Source: Clostridium senegalense JC122
GTDB lineage: Bacteria; Bacillota; Clostridia; Clostridiales; Clostridiaceae
Direction: 5' to 3'
DNA: 64,000 nucleotides
Assembly: GCF_000285575.1 (NCBI RefSeq)
Contig: NZ_HE611050.1
Location: 105,668-169,667, forward strand
Shown one piece after another: positions 7,117 through 15,815 of this stretch. The notes beneath the pieces were generated by a model. It saw only the letters and a list, made by a program, of their open reading frames with translations. It did not search any database and was not told where the DNA came from. The position numbers and the translations under genes were made by a program. Position 1 is the stretch's first letter; every line of letters starts with the position of its first letter.

Positions 7117-9147
7117 CTAATTATCTTCTCTCTTAACATCCATAAGCTTTAAAATATTCTTATCACTAATTTTCTTTACAAAGTGCATATAAAATAATTC
7201 TACCATACATATTAGCACAATAATAGGAATTGCAATTATCATTAGTTTACTAACCTGCTCTTTCATTGTTGTTGGTATAAGACCCGTAAATAATGCTCTT
7301 ACTGAAAATATGCTACTTATAGCTGCAACTATTATTGGTAGTGAAAAATACCAAGTAATTTGATTTCTTGCAGATTTGCATAACATCTCATAACTTGCAC
7401 CAAGGTAAGTTAATGATAAATACCTTTTCTTTGTTTTTTCTTGATGCATTAAGAACTGTACTCCCATAACTGTGTTGGCTATTATAAGAAAAATAACTGC
7501 TAAATAAATAGTTGTATAGCTTGCTGATACTGTGAAAAATAATTCTCTTCCTATATTTTGAAGATAACTTTCATAACTTATTTCAGTAGTATCAAGTTTT
7601 TCATTAACATAACTAATAGCTTGCATTAACCCCTTTTCTCTAACAAATCCCTTATTTAAAGTTACATTCCAATAAGTATTCACATTACTTTGTTTTGTGT
7701 ATTTGTTAAAAACTTCTTCAGATACTATTAACCCTCTACTTATAGTAATTAACCTATCCGTTACAATACTATCAGAATAATATTTTTCTCCTATGATATA
7801 TTCTTCACCATCTAAGAATAAAGAAGGTTTTTCCTTTAAAACACTTTCCATTATATCACCAATTTTAAACTGGGGATTTTCATAAAGCGCTACTTCATTA
7901 TTCTTTAATTCTATAGGAGTTTTGCCTTGTAATTCTAAAATTTTATTATATGAATCTACTGAAATTAAATATGGTGAATCAAAGACTTGAAGGTTATTTA
8001 ATAAAATATCCTTTTCTTTACCATATTTTTGATTTTCTACAGCTTTTATTAAGCCTTCTGGTGAAAAAGTGTCACTATATAACATTCCAATTCTCATATC
8101 ATAAAAACCATCAATATATTTATTTAAATCTAGCTTGTTTATTAAAGACTTTACTTCTTCCTCATCTGCTTGAAAGGTATAATCAATAATATGTGGTTCC
8201 TTTGAATTAAATAAGAATCCAACTGATATACCATATGCAAAACAAGTAATTGTCATTAAAACTAATATTGATGAAATAGCCATAGTATTTGGTTTTAGGA
8301 ATACTGATTCTTGCACTTGCCTAAAAGTAAACATTTTTAATTCATTTTTGTTAGTTTTCTTTTTAAGTATTATTTCAAACAAAACTCCTATTCCTTGAAG
8401 TAATAGGAACATTCCACTAAGACCTATTATTACTGTTATTCCAAAGAAATTTAAACTTGACCATGATATTTCCGTTATTGCAATGGTAAATGCTACTGCA
8501 AGTAAAATACTTCCTAATAACAACTTAATTGTAACAACTACCTTGTTAATTTTTCTTTTCTTTTCTGATTGGGAATCTGAAAGTAATTCTATAACCTCTT
8601 TTTTTGAAAATTTACCACTTAAAATAATAATTGCTACAAATCTAATAATAAAATAGCCAACAATAGTCCCAATAACAGCTGAAATTGAAAAGGTAAAGCT
8701 ATGTCCTATTATACCTAGCCCTACTATTTTAGCTGTCACTAAACTAATAACTTCTGATATAAAAACTGCTACTGGAATACCAATTGCTAATGACAATATA
8801 CTGTTCCATAACTCTTCTACAAAAAGCATTAATACTAATTTACTGCGTTTCATACCAAGCATTAAATACATTCCAAGTTCCCTGTTTCTTCTTTCTAGCT
8901 GATATTTACCTGCAAAATATACAAGAAAGAATAAGATAAATAAAGATAATTCATATAAAACTGGAACCAATAAAAATAACTTTTCCAAAGCCTGACTTTC
9001 CATAGTCTTTAAAAATATAATAACATCTTGCTTTTCAAGAGATAAAATAATATAAAATGCAACTATAGACACTATTAATGATACAAAGAACAACCCATTT
9101 TCTTTTCGATTTCTTTTACTATTTCTTTTAACTAAATCATAAAACAT
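7117..9147 (-). CDS. BceB-type ABC transporter permease
   Basis: This large FtsX-type permease has ten predicted transmembrane helices in a 1-3-2-4-like layout and one big extracellular domain of about 200 residues (roughly 320-530), the hallmark of BceB-like sensor/transporters that bind bacitracin-lipid or lantibiotic complexes. The motif RNRELGMYLMLGMKRSKL lies near residue 90. It pairs with the ATPase that overlaps its start and signals to the downstream kinase. ATG at 9147 follows AGGAGGTGGAAGTGCAA; a GTG four codons earlier is also possible. Confidence 0.9.
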   Translation of the reverse strand: MFYDLVKRNSKRNRKENGLFFVSLIVSIVAFYIILSLEKQDVIIFLKTMESQALEKLFLLVPVLYELSLFILFFLVYFAGKYQLERRNRELGMYLMLGMKRSKLVLMLFVEELWNSILSLAIGIPVAVFISEVISLVTAKIVGLGIIGHSFTFSISAVIGTIVGYFIIRFVAIIILSGKFSKKEVIELLSDSQSEKKRKINKVVVTIKLLLGSILLAVAFTIAITEISWSSLNFFGITVIIGLSGMFLLLQGIGVLFEIILKKKTNKNELKMFTFRQVQESVFLKPNTMAISSILVLMTITCFAYGISVGFLFNSKEPHIIDYTFQADEEEVKSLINKLDLNKYIDGFYDMRIGMLYSDTFSPEGLIKAVENQKYGKEKDILLNNLQVFDSPYLISVDSYNKILELQGKTPIELKNNEVALYENPQFKIGDIMESVLKEKPSLFLDGEEYIIGEKYYSDSIVTDRLITISRGLIVSEEVFNKYTKQSNVNTYWNVTLNKGFVREKGLMQAISYVNEKLDTTEISYESYLQNIGRELFFTVSASYTTIYLAVIFLIIANTVMGVQFLMHQEKTKKRYLSLTYLGASYEMLCKSARNQITWYFSLPIIVAAISSIFSVRALFTGLIPTTMKEQVSKLMIIAIPIIVLICMVELFYMHFVKKISDKNILKLMDVKREDN

Positions 9148-9913
9148 TTGCACTTCCACCTCCTAGTTGTGCCATAACTAGAAGTATTCTTTCATAAAAT
9201 GCTTGTCTAGATTCCTCTAATTTTTTATACCTTAACTCATGAAAAAGCTTTCCGTCTTGTATAAATAAAATTCTTGAACAAAAGCTAGCTACATTTGCAT
9301 CATGTGTAACCATTAAGATGGTTGATTTTTCTTCTTCATTTAAATCAGCTAGTTTTTGCATTAAGGCTTTTGCATTCTTAGAATCTAATGCTCCTGTTGG
9401 CTCATCAGCTAAAATAATTTGTGGGTTTAAAATTAAAGCTCTTGCAGCAGCTACACGCTGTTTTTGTCCTCCTGAAATTTCATTTGGAAATTTGTCTAAT
9501 ATATCTTTTATCTCCATATATTCTGCTAATTTTTCTACTTCTACCTTATTATTATCCTGTAATTTATTATGAATAGCCATTGGTAGTAATATATTTTCCC
9601 TTGCTGTTAAATTTTCTAGTAATTCGAAATTTTGAAATAGATATCCTATTTTATTTCCTCTATACTTAGCTAATTTGTTACCTTTAAATTTTTCTACATT
9701 CTCACCATTTAATAAAATATTTCCTTCTGTAGGATGAGTTGTAGTTGCAATGCAATTAAGTAACGTTGTTTTTCCTGAACCGCTACTGCCCATGATGCCA
9801 ATAAATTCACCATTTATTACTTGAAAGTTTATTCCATCTAAAGCCTTAGTTACAGAATCTTTTTTACCATAATATTTTTTTAAGTTTTTAACCTCTAATA
9901 TTCTTTCATTCAT
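9137..9913 (-). CDS. BceA-type ABC transporter ATPase
   Basis: The ATP-binding subunit shows Walker A GSSGSGKTT near residue 42, Q-loop YLFQNFELL, signature SGGQKQRVAAARAL, Walker [13 protein letters not shown] and the switch His in VTHDANV. It is the first gene of the operon and energises the BceB-like permease. The start after AAAGGTGATTATA is preferred over the longest frame. The C-terminus runs about 20 residues beyond the family core (EESRQAFYERILLVMAQ), which is common in this group. No repeat-type promoter is visible upstream. Confidence 0.93.
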   Translation of the reverse strand: MNERILEVKNLKKYYGKKDSVTKALDGINFQVINGEFIGIMGSSGSGKTTLLNCIATTTHPTEGNILLNGENVEKFKGNKLAKYRGNKIGYLFQNFELLENLTARENILLPMAIHNKLQDNNKVEVEKLAEYMEIKDILDKFPNEISGGQKQRVAAARALILNPQIILADEPTGALDSKNAKALMQKLADLNEEEKSTILMVTHDANVASFCSRILFIQDGKLFHELRYKKLEESRQAFYERILLVMAQLGGGSANVL

Positions 9914-9983
9914 TATAATCACCTTTCATGTAATATCCTTATAGCAAATAAATAGAACTCCTAATTTTTATTTGCTTTTCATA

Positions 9984-10324
9984 TTCTATAGGGTTCCAAG
10001 TTAAGTTTTAAATTTATTCATTTATCAAATGAGAAAACTCAAATTAATATTTTATCAATAACTAACAGATTATTTTAGTTAAAAGTTAAGAGTGAATAGT
10101 GAACAGTTGTGGTTATTACTATTTACTTCGTTCCTAATAATTCTCAACGTATATTTTTATAAACTTTCAAATCAAATTATATTGATAGATTTTTTAAAAT
10201 CATTTTCAGAAAGTGGTTGCCACTTTCATCCTAAATTCATAATTCATAATTTTTAACTAAATATATTTGCACTTATTTTTCTCAACTGATAACAAAAATT
10301 TCATGTATAAATTTAAGTTAGAAA
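9984..10324. repeat. MITE-like repeat, divergent long copy
   Basis: This non-coding stretch begins ATAGGGTTCCAAGTT and contains TTCATTTATCAAATGAGAAA, AGTTAAGAGTGAATAG, GTTCCTAATAATTCTCAAC and CAACTGATAACAAAAATTT. The first three blocks recur in the element at 20935-21238, and the last recurs near 110 and 12940. It also holds the near-tandem ATTCATAATTCATAAT. I see no gene in it. Confidence 0.6.
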
Positions 10325-10652
10325 TTGTTTCCCTATATAGGGTTCCAAGTTGACTCTTAAAGTTATTCATTCCAAAACTTGGATACCTAAAATAGTGAGA
10401 CATACTCCGAATCACTTAGAATTTAACACTGCATCTTGCACAAAAATATTTTAAGGTTATTGAATAAATTTAAATTGGAGCTTGTTTCCCTATATAGGGT
10501 TCCAAGTTGACTTTTAAAATTATCCATTCCAAAACTTGGATACCCAAAATAGTGAGACATGCTCCGAATCACTTGGAACTCAACACTGCATCTTGCACGA
10601 AAATATTTTAAAGTTATTGAATAAATTTAAATTGTAGCTTGTTTCCCTATAT
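10325..10652. repeat. 157-bp tandem duplication of a MITE-like unit
   Basis: TTGTTTCCCTATAT recurs at 10325, 10482 and 10639, exactly 157 bases apart, and the two units between are near-identical (GGTTCCAAGTTGACT, AATAGTGAGACAT, CACTGCATCTTGCAC, TTATTGAATAAATTTAAATT). Unit junctions form the palindrome CCCTATATAGGG. One unit appears in reverse orientation inside 20935-21060. This explains most of the 1.1-kb gap upstream of the Bce operon. Confidence 0.8.
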
Positions 10653-10737
10653 AATTAGTATAAATGGATTTATTAAAATAAAACACTTACAGTTAGTGAA
10701 AGATTAGGAGGTTAATGTTTAAAATGCTTTAAATAAT

Positions 10738-10899
10738 CTATTCTTGTAATATATGTTCACTATACTTTACAAGAAAAAATGGAAACCCTATAGGCTTCCA
10801 ATAATAAATTTTTAGTATATTTTTAATTTTAATAATTTCTTCTTTACTAGGTTTAAATCTTATAATATACTTATCATTAAAATTCTCTTTACTTTTAAG
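10738..10899 (-). pseudogene. C-terminal remnant of an unidentified gene
   Basis: A minus frame of about 53 codons ends with TAG at 10738-10740 and reads like real protein: NDKYIIRFKPSKEEIIKIK then YYWKPIGFPFFLVKY and SEHILQE. No start or ribosome site remains. The apparent hairpin at 10790-10800 lies inside this coding remnant. Family not recognised. Confidence 0.5.
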
Positions 10900-11030
10900 T
10901 TATTTTATATTTTATTTAAGTTCTTAATACTAATCTTAACGATAAACTCTATTTATCTATCTTATAGATTTAATTTTTACTTAATATTATCTTACTATAA
11001 TAAATTACCTATCTTCTTAATATTTTGTTT

Positions 11031-11765
11031 TTATTCCTGTGATAAAAGTACTTTTAACATTTTTTCAGGTCTATCAAGAAAACTTTTAGTAATTTTATAA
11101 TGCTCAGTATCTTTATACATAACTTCTTTTATACCATTGTTTAATTCATAAATAATTGAATCTGGATAAGACATTATTATAGGTGAATGAGTGGCTATTA
11201 TAAACTGAGAATTTTTCTGTACTAATTCATTCATTATAACAAGCATAGACATTTGTCTTGATGGTGATAATGCTGCTTCTGGTTCATCTAAAATATATAA
11301 ACCATTTCCACTAAATCTATTCTTAATAACTGACAAAAAAGACTCCCCATGGGATTGTGCATGTAGTGATATTCCTCCATATGCTCTACTCACATCTACA
11401 TCATCTATATTTGTAGCCACATTATAAAAACTTTCTGCTCTTAGAAAAAAGCCATCATTAGGCCTTTTAACACCTCTAATTAATTTAATATTCTTGTATA
11501 AATCTGAATGAGTATTGTTTGTTGAAAAATTAATATTTCTAGTTCCACCTTCTGGATTAAATCCACATGCTATAGCAATAGCTTCAAGTATCGTTGATTT
11601 ACCAGTACCATTTTCACCTACAATATATGTAACTTTAGGATGAAAATCTATTCTAGATAAATCTTTTATCGCGGATAAACTATATGGATACTTAGAAAAT
11701 GACTCTACTCTTTCTCTACATAATTCAATATATCTTAAATATTGATTGCATTTATTTAAATTCAT
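11031..11765 (-). CDS. AAA/ABC-class ATPase (RecF/SMC-like, single domain)
   Basis: The protein has Walker A VGENGTGKST near residue 37, a segment SHGESFLSVI in the signature position, Walker B GLYILDEPEAALSP and the switch histidine in IIATHSPIIM, in the compact order of stand-alone DNA-repair/overcoming-type ATPases that lack a coiled coil. About 244 residues from an ATG preceded by TGGAGGGAAAA; the upstream hydrophobic extension of the longer frame is rejected. Function is unknown; similar stand-alone ATPases are scattered in Firmicutes. Confidence 0.85.
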   Translation of the reverse strand: MNLNKCNQYLRYIELCRERVESFSKYPYSLSAIKDLSRIDFHPKVTYIVGENGTGKSTILEAIAIACGFNPEGGTRNINFSTNNTHSDLYKNIKLIRGVKRPNDGFFLRAESFYNVATNIDDVDVSRAYGGISLHAQSHGESFLSVIKNRFSGNGLYILDEPEAALSPSRQMSMLVIMNELVQKNSQFIIATHSPIIMSYPDSIIYELNNGIKEVMYKDTEHYKITKSFLDRPEKMLKVLLSQE

Positions 11766-11917
11766 TTTTTCCCTCCAAAAGTAATTAAATAACAATTTAA
11801 TTTTCACACAATATACAATCACAGCTAAATAATATACTTCTATTATAAGTAAATTATAACATGTTTTATATAAAACATTATTTGACTTCGACAAATTTTC
11901 ATTTCTATATACTACGT

Positions 11918-11955
11918 AAAAACACCGTAAAATTCAGCTTTGAATAATACGGTGC
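11918..11955 (-). terminator. Cassette hairpin repeat, copy 5
   Basis: Arms AACACCGTAAAATTCA and TGAATAATACGGTG, 37 bases past the stop of the shell-protein gene at 11993. Confidence 0.8.
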
Positions 11956-11992
11956 TCAAATAAAGTATTTATTTTTAAATTAAAATCATCTT

Positions 11993-12691
11993 CTAAATAT
12001 ATGATTTAGTCAAAGATTGAGTATCTTGCCCCATTGCTTTTAATAAAGATAATCCAATCTCTCTTGCAGCTATTACTGATTGTCTAACAGCATCTGAATC
12101 CCCAGTAACTGTTATTATTACTTCATTTGTATGTGCCGTTCCTGAATCGGGGCTAGCATATGTTACCATCTGAACATTTGCAGCTTTCATTGCTGTATCT
12201 GCCATTACTAAACCAATTGCAGCTGGAGCACCAGCAATTATTCCAAAAGTTTTTCCAATAGGAGCGCCAAATGCTTTTGCTGATGCCAAGCTTGCACTTG
12301 CAGTATATGAAAGCTCTAAATGTCCTGAATCGCATGCATAAACATCTCCAAAAGTTCTATCTAATTCTTTAAGAGCAACTTCTACTGCTCTTCTTACATC
12401 TGTTACATCTTCTGATGCCATAATAATTAAGCAACCATGACCTGCTCCACCTTTTGTATCTCTTGGCATTTCAATCTTTGCTACTTCTGTATTAGTAGCT
12501 TTTACCGCCTCATCTGCTGCCATAATATGTGGTCCTGCACCTGTTCTTCCACTAATTATTCCTATAGACCTATATTTTTTATCTAATCCCATTTTTTCAT
12601 GAAGAAAACAATCAACATTAGCTATGACTAATCCAATAGTATCTCCAATTGCTGTTCCTACAAATTCTGTTATTGATGCTGACGTATTCAT
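11993..12691 (-). CDS. pduB-like: Bacterial microcompartment shell protein, PduB-like (BMC-T)
   Basis: The 232-residue protein contains two fused BMC domains: EFVGTAIGDTIGLVIANVD opens the first, with IGIISGRTGAGPHIMAADEA, and TFGIIAGAPAAIGLVMAD opens the second. Length and wording match PduB/EtuB-type trimeric shell proteins, lacking only the N-terminal extension of some members. Such proteins tile the wall of metabolosomes. No enzyme or other shell gene lies nearby, so it either serves a compartment encoded elsewhere or is a passenger. AGAGAGGTACTAAAG precedes the ATG. It is a single unit with a family hairpin 3'. Confidence 0.9.
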   Translation of the reverse strand: MNTSASITEFVGTAIGDTIGLVIANVDCFLHEKMGLDKKYRSIGIISGRTGAGPHIMAADEAVKATNTEVAKIEMPRDTKGGAGHGCLIIMASEDVTDVRRAVEVALKELDRTFGDVYACDSGHLELSYTASASLASAKAFGAPIGKTFGIIAGAPAAIGLVMADTAMKAANVQMVTYASPDSGTAHTNEVIITVTGDSDAVRQSVIAAREIGLSLLKAMGQDTQSLTKSYI

Positions 12692-12847
12692 CTTTAGTAC
12701 CTCTCTTTTCTATCACATTATTATCTTCACTTACTTAAGTAACTTTCTTAATTAAGTATTTTTTCTACTACTGTTTATATAATTTTATTTTAACTATATA
12801 TCTTAATAATCATTACTTCTTCGATATATTTTAATTGCTATTTTCAC

Positions 12848-12985
12848 TTTACTAGTGGTTATTACTACTCACTGTCATCCTAAATTCTTAATTCATAATT
12901 CACAATTCTTAAATAACTATATTTGTACTTATTTTTCTCAACTGATAACAAAAATTTGATGTATAAATTTAAATTATAGATTGCA
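12848..12985. repeat. MITE-like repeat fragment
   Basis: GTGGTTATTACTACTCACTG, CATCCTAAATTC, near-tandem ATTCATAATTCACAATTC and CTCAACTGATAACAAAAATT match the element at 9984-10324. It sits between the shell-protein gene and hairpin copy 6; the rest of the 12692-13143 gap is AT-rich without a gene. Confidence 0.6.
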
Positions 12986-13143
12986 TCCATATAATTATAT
13001 CATAAATTTTATTAATAATATTTGCTTTAAAATTTATTACACTTGTAATTTTATTGTATTTTTTATCCATATTGTAACACACTTTCAATATAGCATTTCT
13101 TAGTTTATAAAATTTTTTATTTATATTTTTATTGATTACAAAC

Positions 13144-13180
13144 AAAAATACCGTATATTTACTTTTTCAATAATACGGTA
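13144..13180 (-). terminator. Cassette hairpin repeat, copy 6
   Basis: Arms AAAATACCGTATATT and AATAATACGGTA; only 12 bases separate it from the stop of the gene at 13193. Confidence 0.75.
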
Positions 13181-13192
13181 CTACATATTTCT

Positions 13193-13603
13193 TTATTTAA
13201 TAATTTCTGTATCAATAACATACTTGCTATTAGGAAGATATTTTAGTTTATAACTATTCCCTTCGCTAATTTTATTAAATCGCGGATTATAATAATATGT
13301 GTTTTCATCCAGTATAAACGATGGAGTCATTCCTCTTGAGCCACCTTTAATAGTATTACACTTTCCAATAGAAACCTCATAATTTTTATCAATGTAATAG
13401 CTTATATCACTAAAACGTGGCTTTAATATATTTATATAAGAATAACTACTCCATACCATTAAAAGAGGAATTAAAAATGTTAAACATATATATTTTTTTC
13501 TATTTTTTTTATCAAATAAGATTATTACTAATCCAATCACCCAAAAGAAGCAAAAAAACATCTGAAATAATGTATCTATAATAAAATCCATATTTACCTT
13601 CAC
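13193..13603 (-). CDS. Hypothetical membrane protein
   Basis: About 132-136 residues with two transmembrane segments (about 9-27 and 38-56) followed by an extracytoplasmic beta-rich domain of about 75 residues (KNYEVSIGKCNTIKGGSRG, FILDENTYYYNPRFN). The C-terminal part resembles small membrane proteins that carry one all-beta domain, but I assign no family. Start may be the ATG at 13591 (AAGGTAAAT before it) or GTG at 13603. Confidence 0.65.
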   Translation of the reverse strand: MKVNMDFIIDTLFQMFFCFFWVIGLVIILFDKKNRKKYICLTFLIPLLMVWSSYSYINILKPRFSDISYYIDKNYEVSIGKCNTIKGGSRGMTPSFILDENTYYYNPRFNKISEGNSYKLKYLPNSKYVIDTEIIK

Positions 13604-13650
13604 CTCATCGTTATTAATTATAGCTAAACCCTATAATACTATTATAAATT

Positions 13651-13675
13651 GATTATAACATATTTTGTAAATACT
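13651..13675 (-). promoter_or_regulatory. Repeat-borne extended -10 promoter
   Basis: Minus strand TTTACAAAATATGTTATAAT, identical to the promoter block of the other composite copies, about 50 bases before the start of the gene at 13603. Hairpin copy 7 follows upstream after the boxA-like spacer. Confidence 0.65.
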
Positions 13676-13730
13676 CCATTGTTCAATTTTTAAACAATGT
13701 TTCACTTCGCATTTTTTGTATTACAACATA

Positions 13731-13770
13731 AAAAATATCGCAAATTCATTTCTGAACGATGAGATGATTT
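13731..13770 (-). terminator. Cassette hairpin repeat, copy 7 (degenerate)
   Basis: Left arm ATATCGCAAATTCA is intact; the right arm GAACGATGAGATGAT has drifted. No intact gene ends here, but a coding remnant stops 18 bases away (13788). Confidence 0.6.
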
Positions 13771-13787
13771 AATAAATTATTTTTTAG

Positions 13788-13940
13788 TTATAATGTTAAA
13801 TTAAAAGAATGTGGATAAATTATGTTGAAATTTATTTTCATTTTATTAATATACTTTTTTATATAAGCTGAATAATCAGCTATTCTTTTAAGTTTTCCTT
13901 CAATACCTTTAACTTTAATTACATAAAAACATATAGTATA
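13788..13940 (-). pseudogene. C-terminal remnant of an unidentified gene
   Basis: A minus frame of about 50 codons ends at TAA 13788-13790 and reads FYVIKVKGIEGKLKRIADYS then AYIKKYINKMKINFNIIYP. Composition is protein-like, there is no start, and hairpin copy 7 is 18 bases past the stop, the position seen at live genes. The plus-strand gene at 14075 may have replaced its 5' part. Confidence 0.4.
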
Positions 13941-14074
13941 GGATTATTCTTAACAATCAATTAAAAAATGTAATAAATATAATTTTTTACCAATAATATT
14001 GTTATTTTCATGTATATATTTTACAATTGATGTGAGCAACAAGTAATTATTATGGAGAGGGCTGGAATATTATT

Positions 14075-15376
14075 ATGAAAAAAGTGAGTCTAAAATTACT
14101 ATCAATTTTTTTTATATTAGGTATATTATTAACTGAATGTAAAAAAGACGGAGGTTCAATTCAATTTTCCAATAAACGTTTAGAACAATCACCTGAGAAA
14201 AGAGAAATTATGCAAGAGTATTTGAAAAAAAATTATAGTTCTGTAGATTTAGAAGATGAAAGTGAATTTAAAGATTTAGCTATTATGGATTCAGATATAG
14301 AAGGAAAGGAACTTTTTTTTACTGCTGAACTTCATGGAACTAAGGCTAATGAACAATTAAATATGAAATTTTTAAAATATTTCAAAGAAAAAACAGATTT
14401 TAAGTATTATCTATGTGAGCTCTCTTATAGTGATGCTTATTTTATAAATAAGTATTTAGAGACTGGGGATATAAAAATATTAGAAGATATATATAAGCCA
14501 CTAAAAGGAACATTTGCATGGAATAAAGATAGTTATAACCATTTTAAAAAGTTATATGAGTATAATAATACTCTACCTAAAGAAAGCAGAATTCAAGTTG
14601 TAGGCGCTGATATAGAACATCAACCAATTAATGCCTATAGGTTTTTAGTAGATGTTTTACCAGATAAAGAAGCGCCTAAAGAAATAAAATCAGTAATAGA
14701 TAAGATTAAAAATAAATTTAATAATTCAGGTGAATTTGATAAAACATTTGCTCAATGTTCAAATGAATTGCAAAATAGCATAGAAAAGAATGAAAATATA
14801 TATAAAGAGTATCTTGGAGAAAACTTTACTGGTTTTAACCTTGTAAATTTGAACGTATTAAATAGCGTAGAGGCATATAAACATGAGGATTACGTAGATT
14901 GGAATAATACTAGAGATAACATGATATATAAAAACTTTCAAATTCTTCAAAAGGAATTACCTAAGGGTAAGTATTACGGACAATGGGGGCTTAACCATAC
15001 ATTTCAAAGTAAAGAAAAAGATATAATGTGGTTTGCTGCCTATCTAAATTCTGATGACTCAATATTTAAAAATAAGATTTTAACAGTAATTTATAACTAT
15101 GATGATTGCGATATGATGGGCATAACTGATACTATGGAATACACTACTAATGAACTTAACATTATGTATCCTCAAATTAAGGAAACTAACAATTTATTAG
15201 AAGGTAATTTGAACATTTATAAATTGACAAGTGAGAATTCACCTTTTTCTGAAACACCAATGTATTATACTTTTAATGGAGAAGAGATAGAAGCAAATAT
15301 GTTAGATTTTTTTCAATATATCGTTTGTATAAAAGATTCTAAAGCAACAGAGCCACTTAATGATGAGTATAATTAG
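14075..15376 (+). CDS. Secreted erythromycin-esterase-like lipoprotein
   Basis: The 433-residue protein starts with a signal peptide (KKVSLKLLSIFFILGILL) and a Cys at residue 22 in LLTEC, a lipobox with an unusual Glu before the Cys. The mature part has LFFTAELHGTKANEQLN, YLCELSYSDAYFIN, VVGADIEHQ and YYGQWGLNHTF, giving the Glu/His pattern of the EreA/ChaN-like superfamily. Macrolide esterase activity is possible but not shown; many such proteins have unknown substrates. It is on the opposite strand to almost all neighbours. GGAGAGGG lies about 12 bases before the ATG. Confidence 0.7.
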   Translation: MKKVSLKLLSIFFILGILLTECKKDGGSIQFSNKRLEQSPEKREIMQEYLKKNYSSVDLEDESEFKDLAIMDSDIEGKELFFTAELHGTKANEQLNMKFLKYFKEKTDFKYYLCELSYSDAYFINKYLETGDIKILEDIYKPLKGTFAWNKDSYNHFKKLYEYNNTLPKESRIQVVGADIEHQPINAYRFLVDVLPDKEAPKEIKSVIDKIKNKFNNSGEFDKTFAQCSNELQNSIEKNENIYKEYLGENFTGFNLVNLNVLNSVEAYKHEDYVDWNNTRDNMIYKNFQILQKELPKGKYYGQWGLNHTFQSKEKDIMWFAAYLNSDDSIFKNKILTVIYNYDDCDMMGITDTMEYTTNELNIMYPQIKETNNLLEGNLNIYKLTSENSPFSETPMYYTFNGEEIEANMLDFFQYIVCIKDSKATEPLNDEYN

Positions 15377-15399
15377 TTAGCTTAGGATATAGATACTAT

Positions 15400-15590
15400 A
15401 TTTTGATGAAGGTTTCTTACTTTATTATTTTAGATTAGAAAATATAGTAGCATGTTATGATGAAAATGTATTATGTATCGAATCTAGTATTGATACTAGA
15501 TTCGATACTTTAAAATTACATTATAACCAAGATGATGATTGTATGCAAAAATTACTAAAAATAAATAATTTTGAAGTAAATATCCTTTTT
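15400..15590 (+). pseudogene. GNAT gene remnant containing a perfect 34-base palindrome
   Basis: The plus frame reads FRLENIVACYDENVL, then CIESSIDTRFDTLKLHYNQD and CMQKLLKINNFEV. The words IIACYKENML and CIESSIDTRL both occur in the intact GNAT at 39942-40790, and the DNA TGAATCTAGTATTGATAC is almost the same in both. Here the two words are joined, so an internal part has been lost. 15475-15508 (arms GTATCGAATCTAGTA / TACTAGATTCGATAC) is a perfect inverted repeat inside this remnant. Confidence 0.5.
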
Positions 15591-15757
15591 TTTCAATTTT
15601 TTATACTTTATTTTACTCATTCCCACTCAAGTATATCTATTTTTTACCACCACTTACCATTATAAATAAACTATTACACATATTGCAAATGCATCATTAT
15701 TCAATTTTCAAATAGCATATTTCACTTTTAGTTCGTATTGTCTTTGAAATACGAAAC

Positions 15758-15796
15758 AAAAATACCGCAAATTCATTTACGAATAATACGGTATTT
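15758..15796 (-). terminator. Cassette hairpin repeat, copy 8
   Basis: Arms AAAATACCGCAAATTCA and GAATAATACGGTATTT, 19 bases past the stop of the hydrolase at 15816. It is oriented for minus-strand termination but would also stop transcripts coming from the plus gene at 14075. Confidence 0.8.
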
Positions 15797-15815
15797 CCAT
15801 TTGTTATTTTAATTA

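Noticed and set aside
10790-10800. Intrinsic terminator TGGAAACC/GGCTTCCA with an A run
   Set aside because: It lies within a protein-coding remnant (10738-10899) and has one mismatch; better explained as coding sequence.
9923-11030. Small RNA gene in the Bce upstream gap
   Set aside because: The structure is explained by repeated MITE-like units and a gene remnant; no stand-alone promoter-terminator pair was seen.
12153-12335. Minus-strand ORF in another frame of the shell-protein gene
   Set aside because: It lies inside the well-supported BMC-T gene, and its Cys/Trp/Ser-rich sequence is a frame artefact.
15475-15508. Perfect palindrome as a simple terminator of the plus gene
   Set aside because: No T run follows directly, and the palindrome is part of a GNAT-like reading frame shared with 39942-40790. 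A terminator role remains possible but is not the main call.
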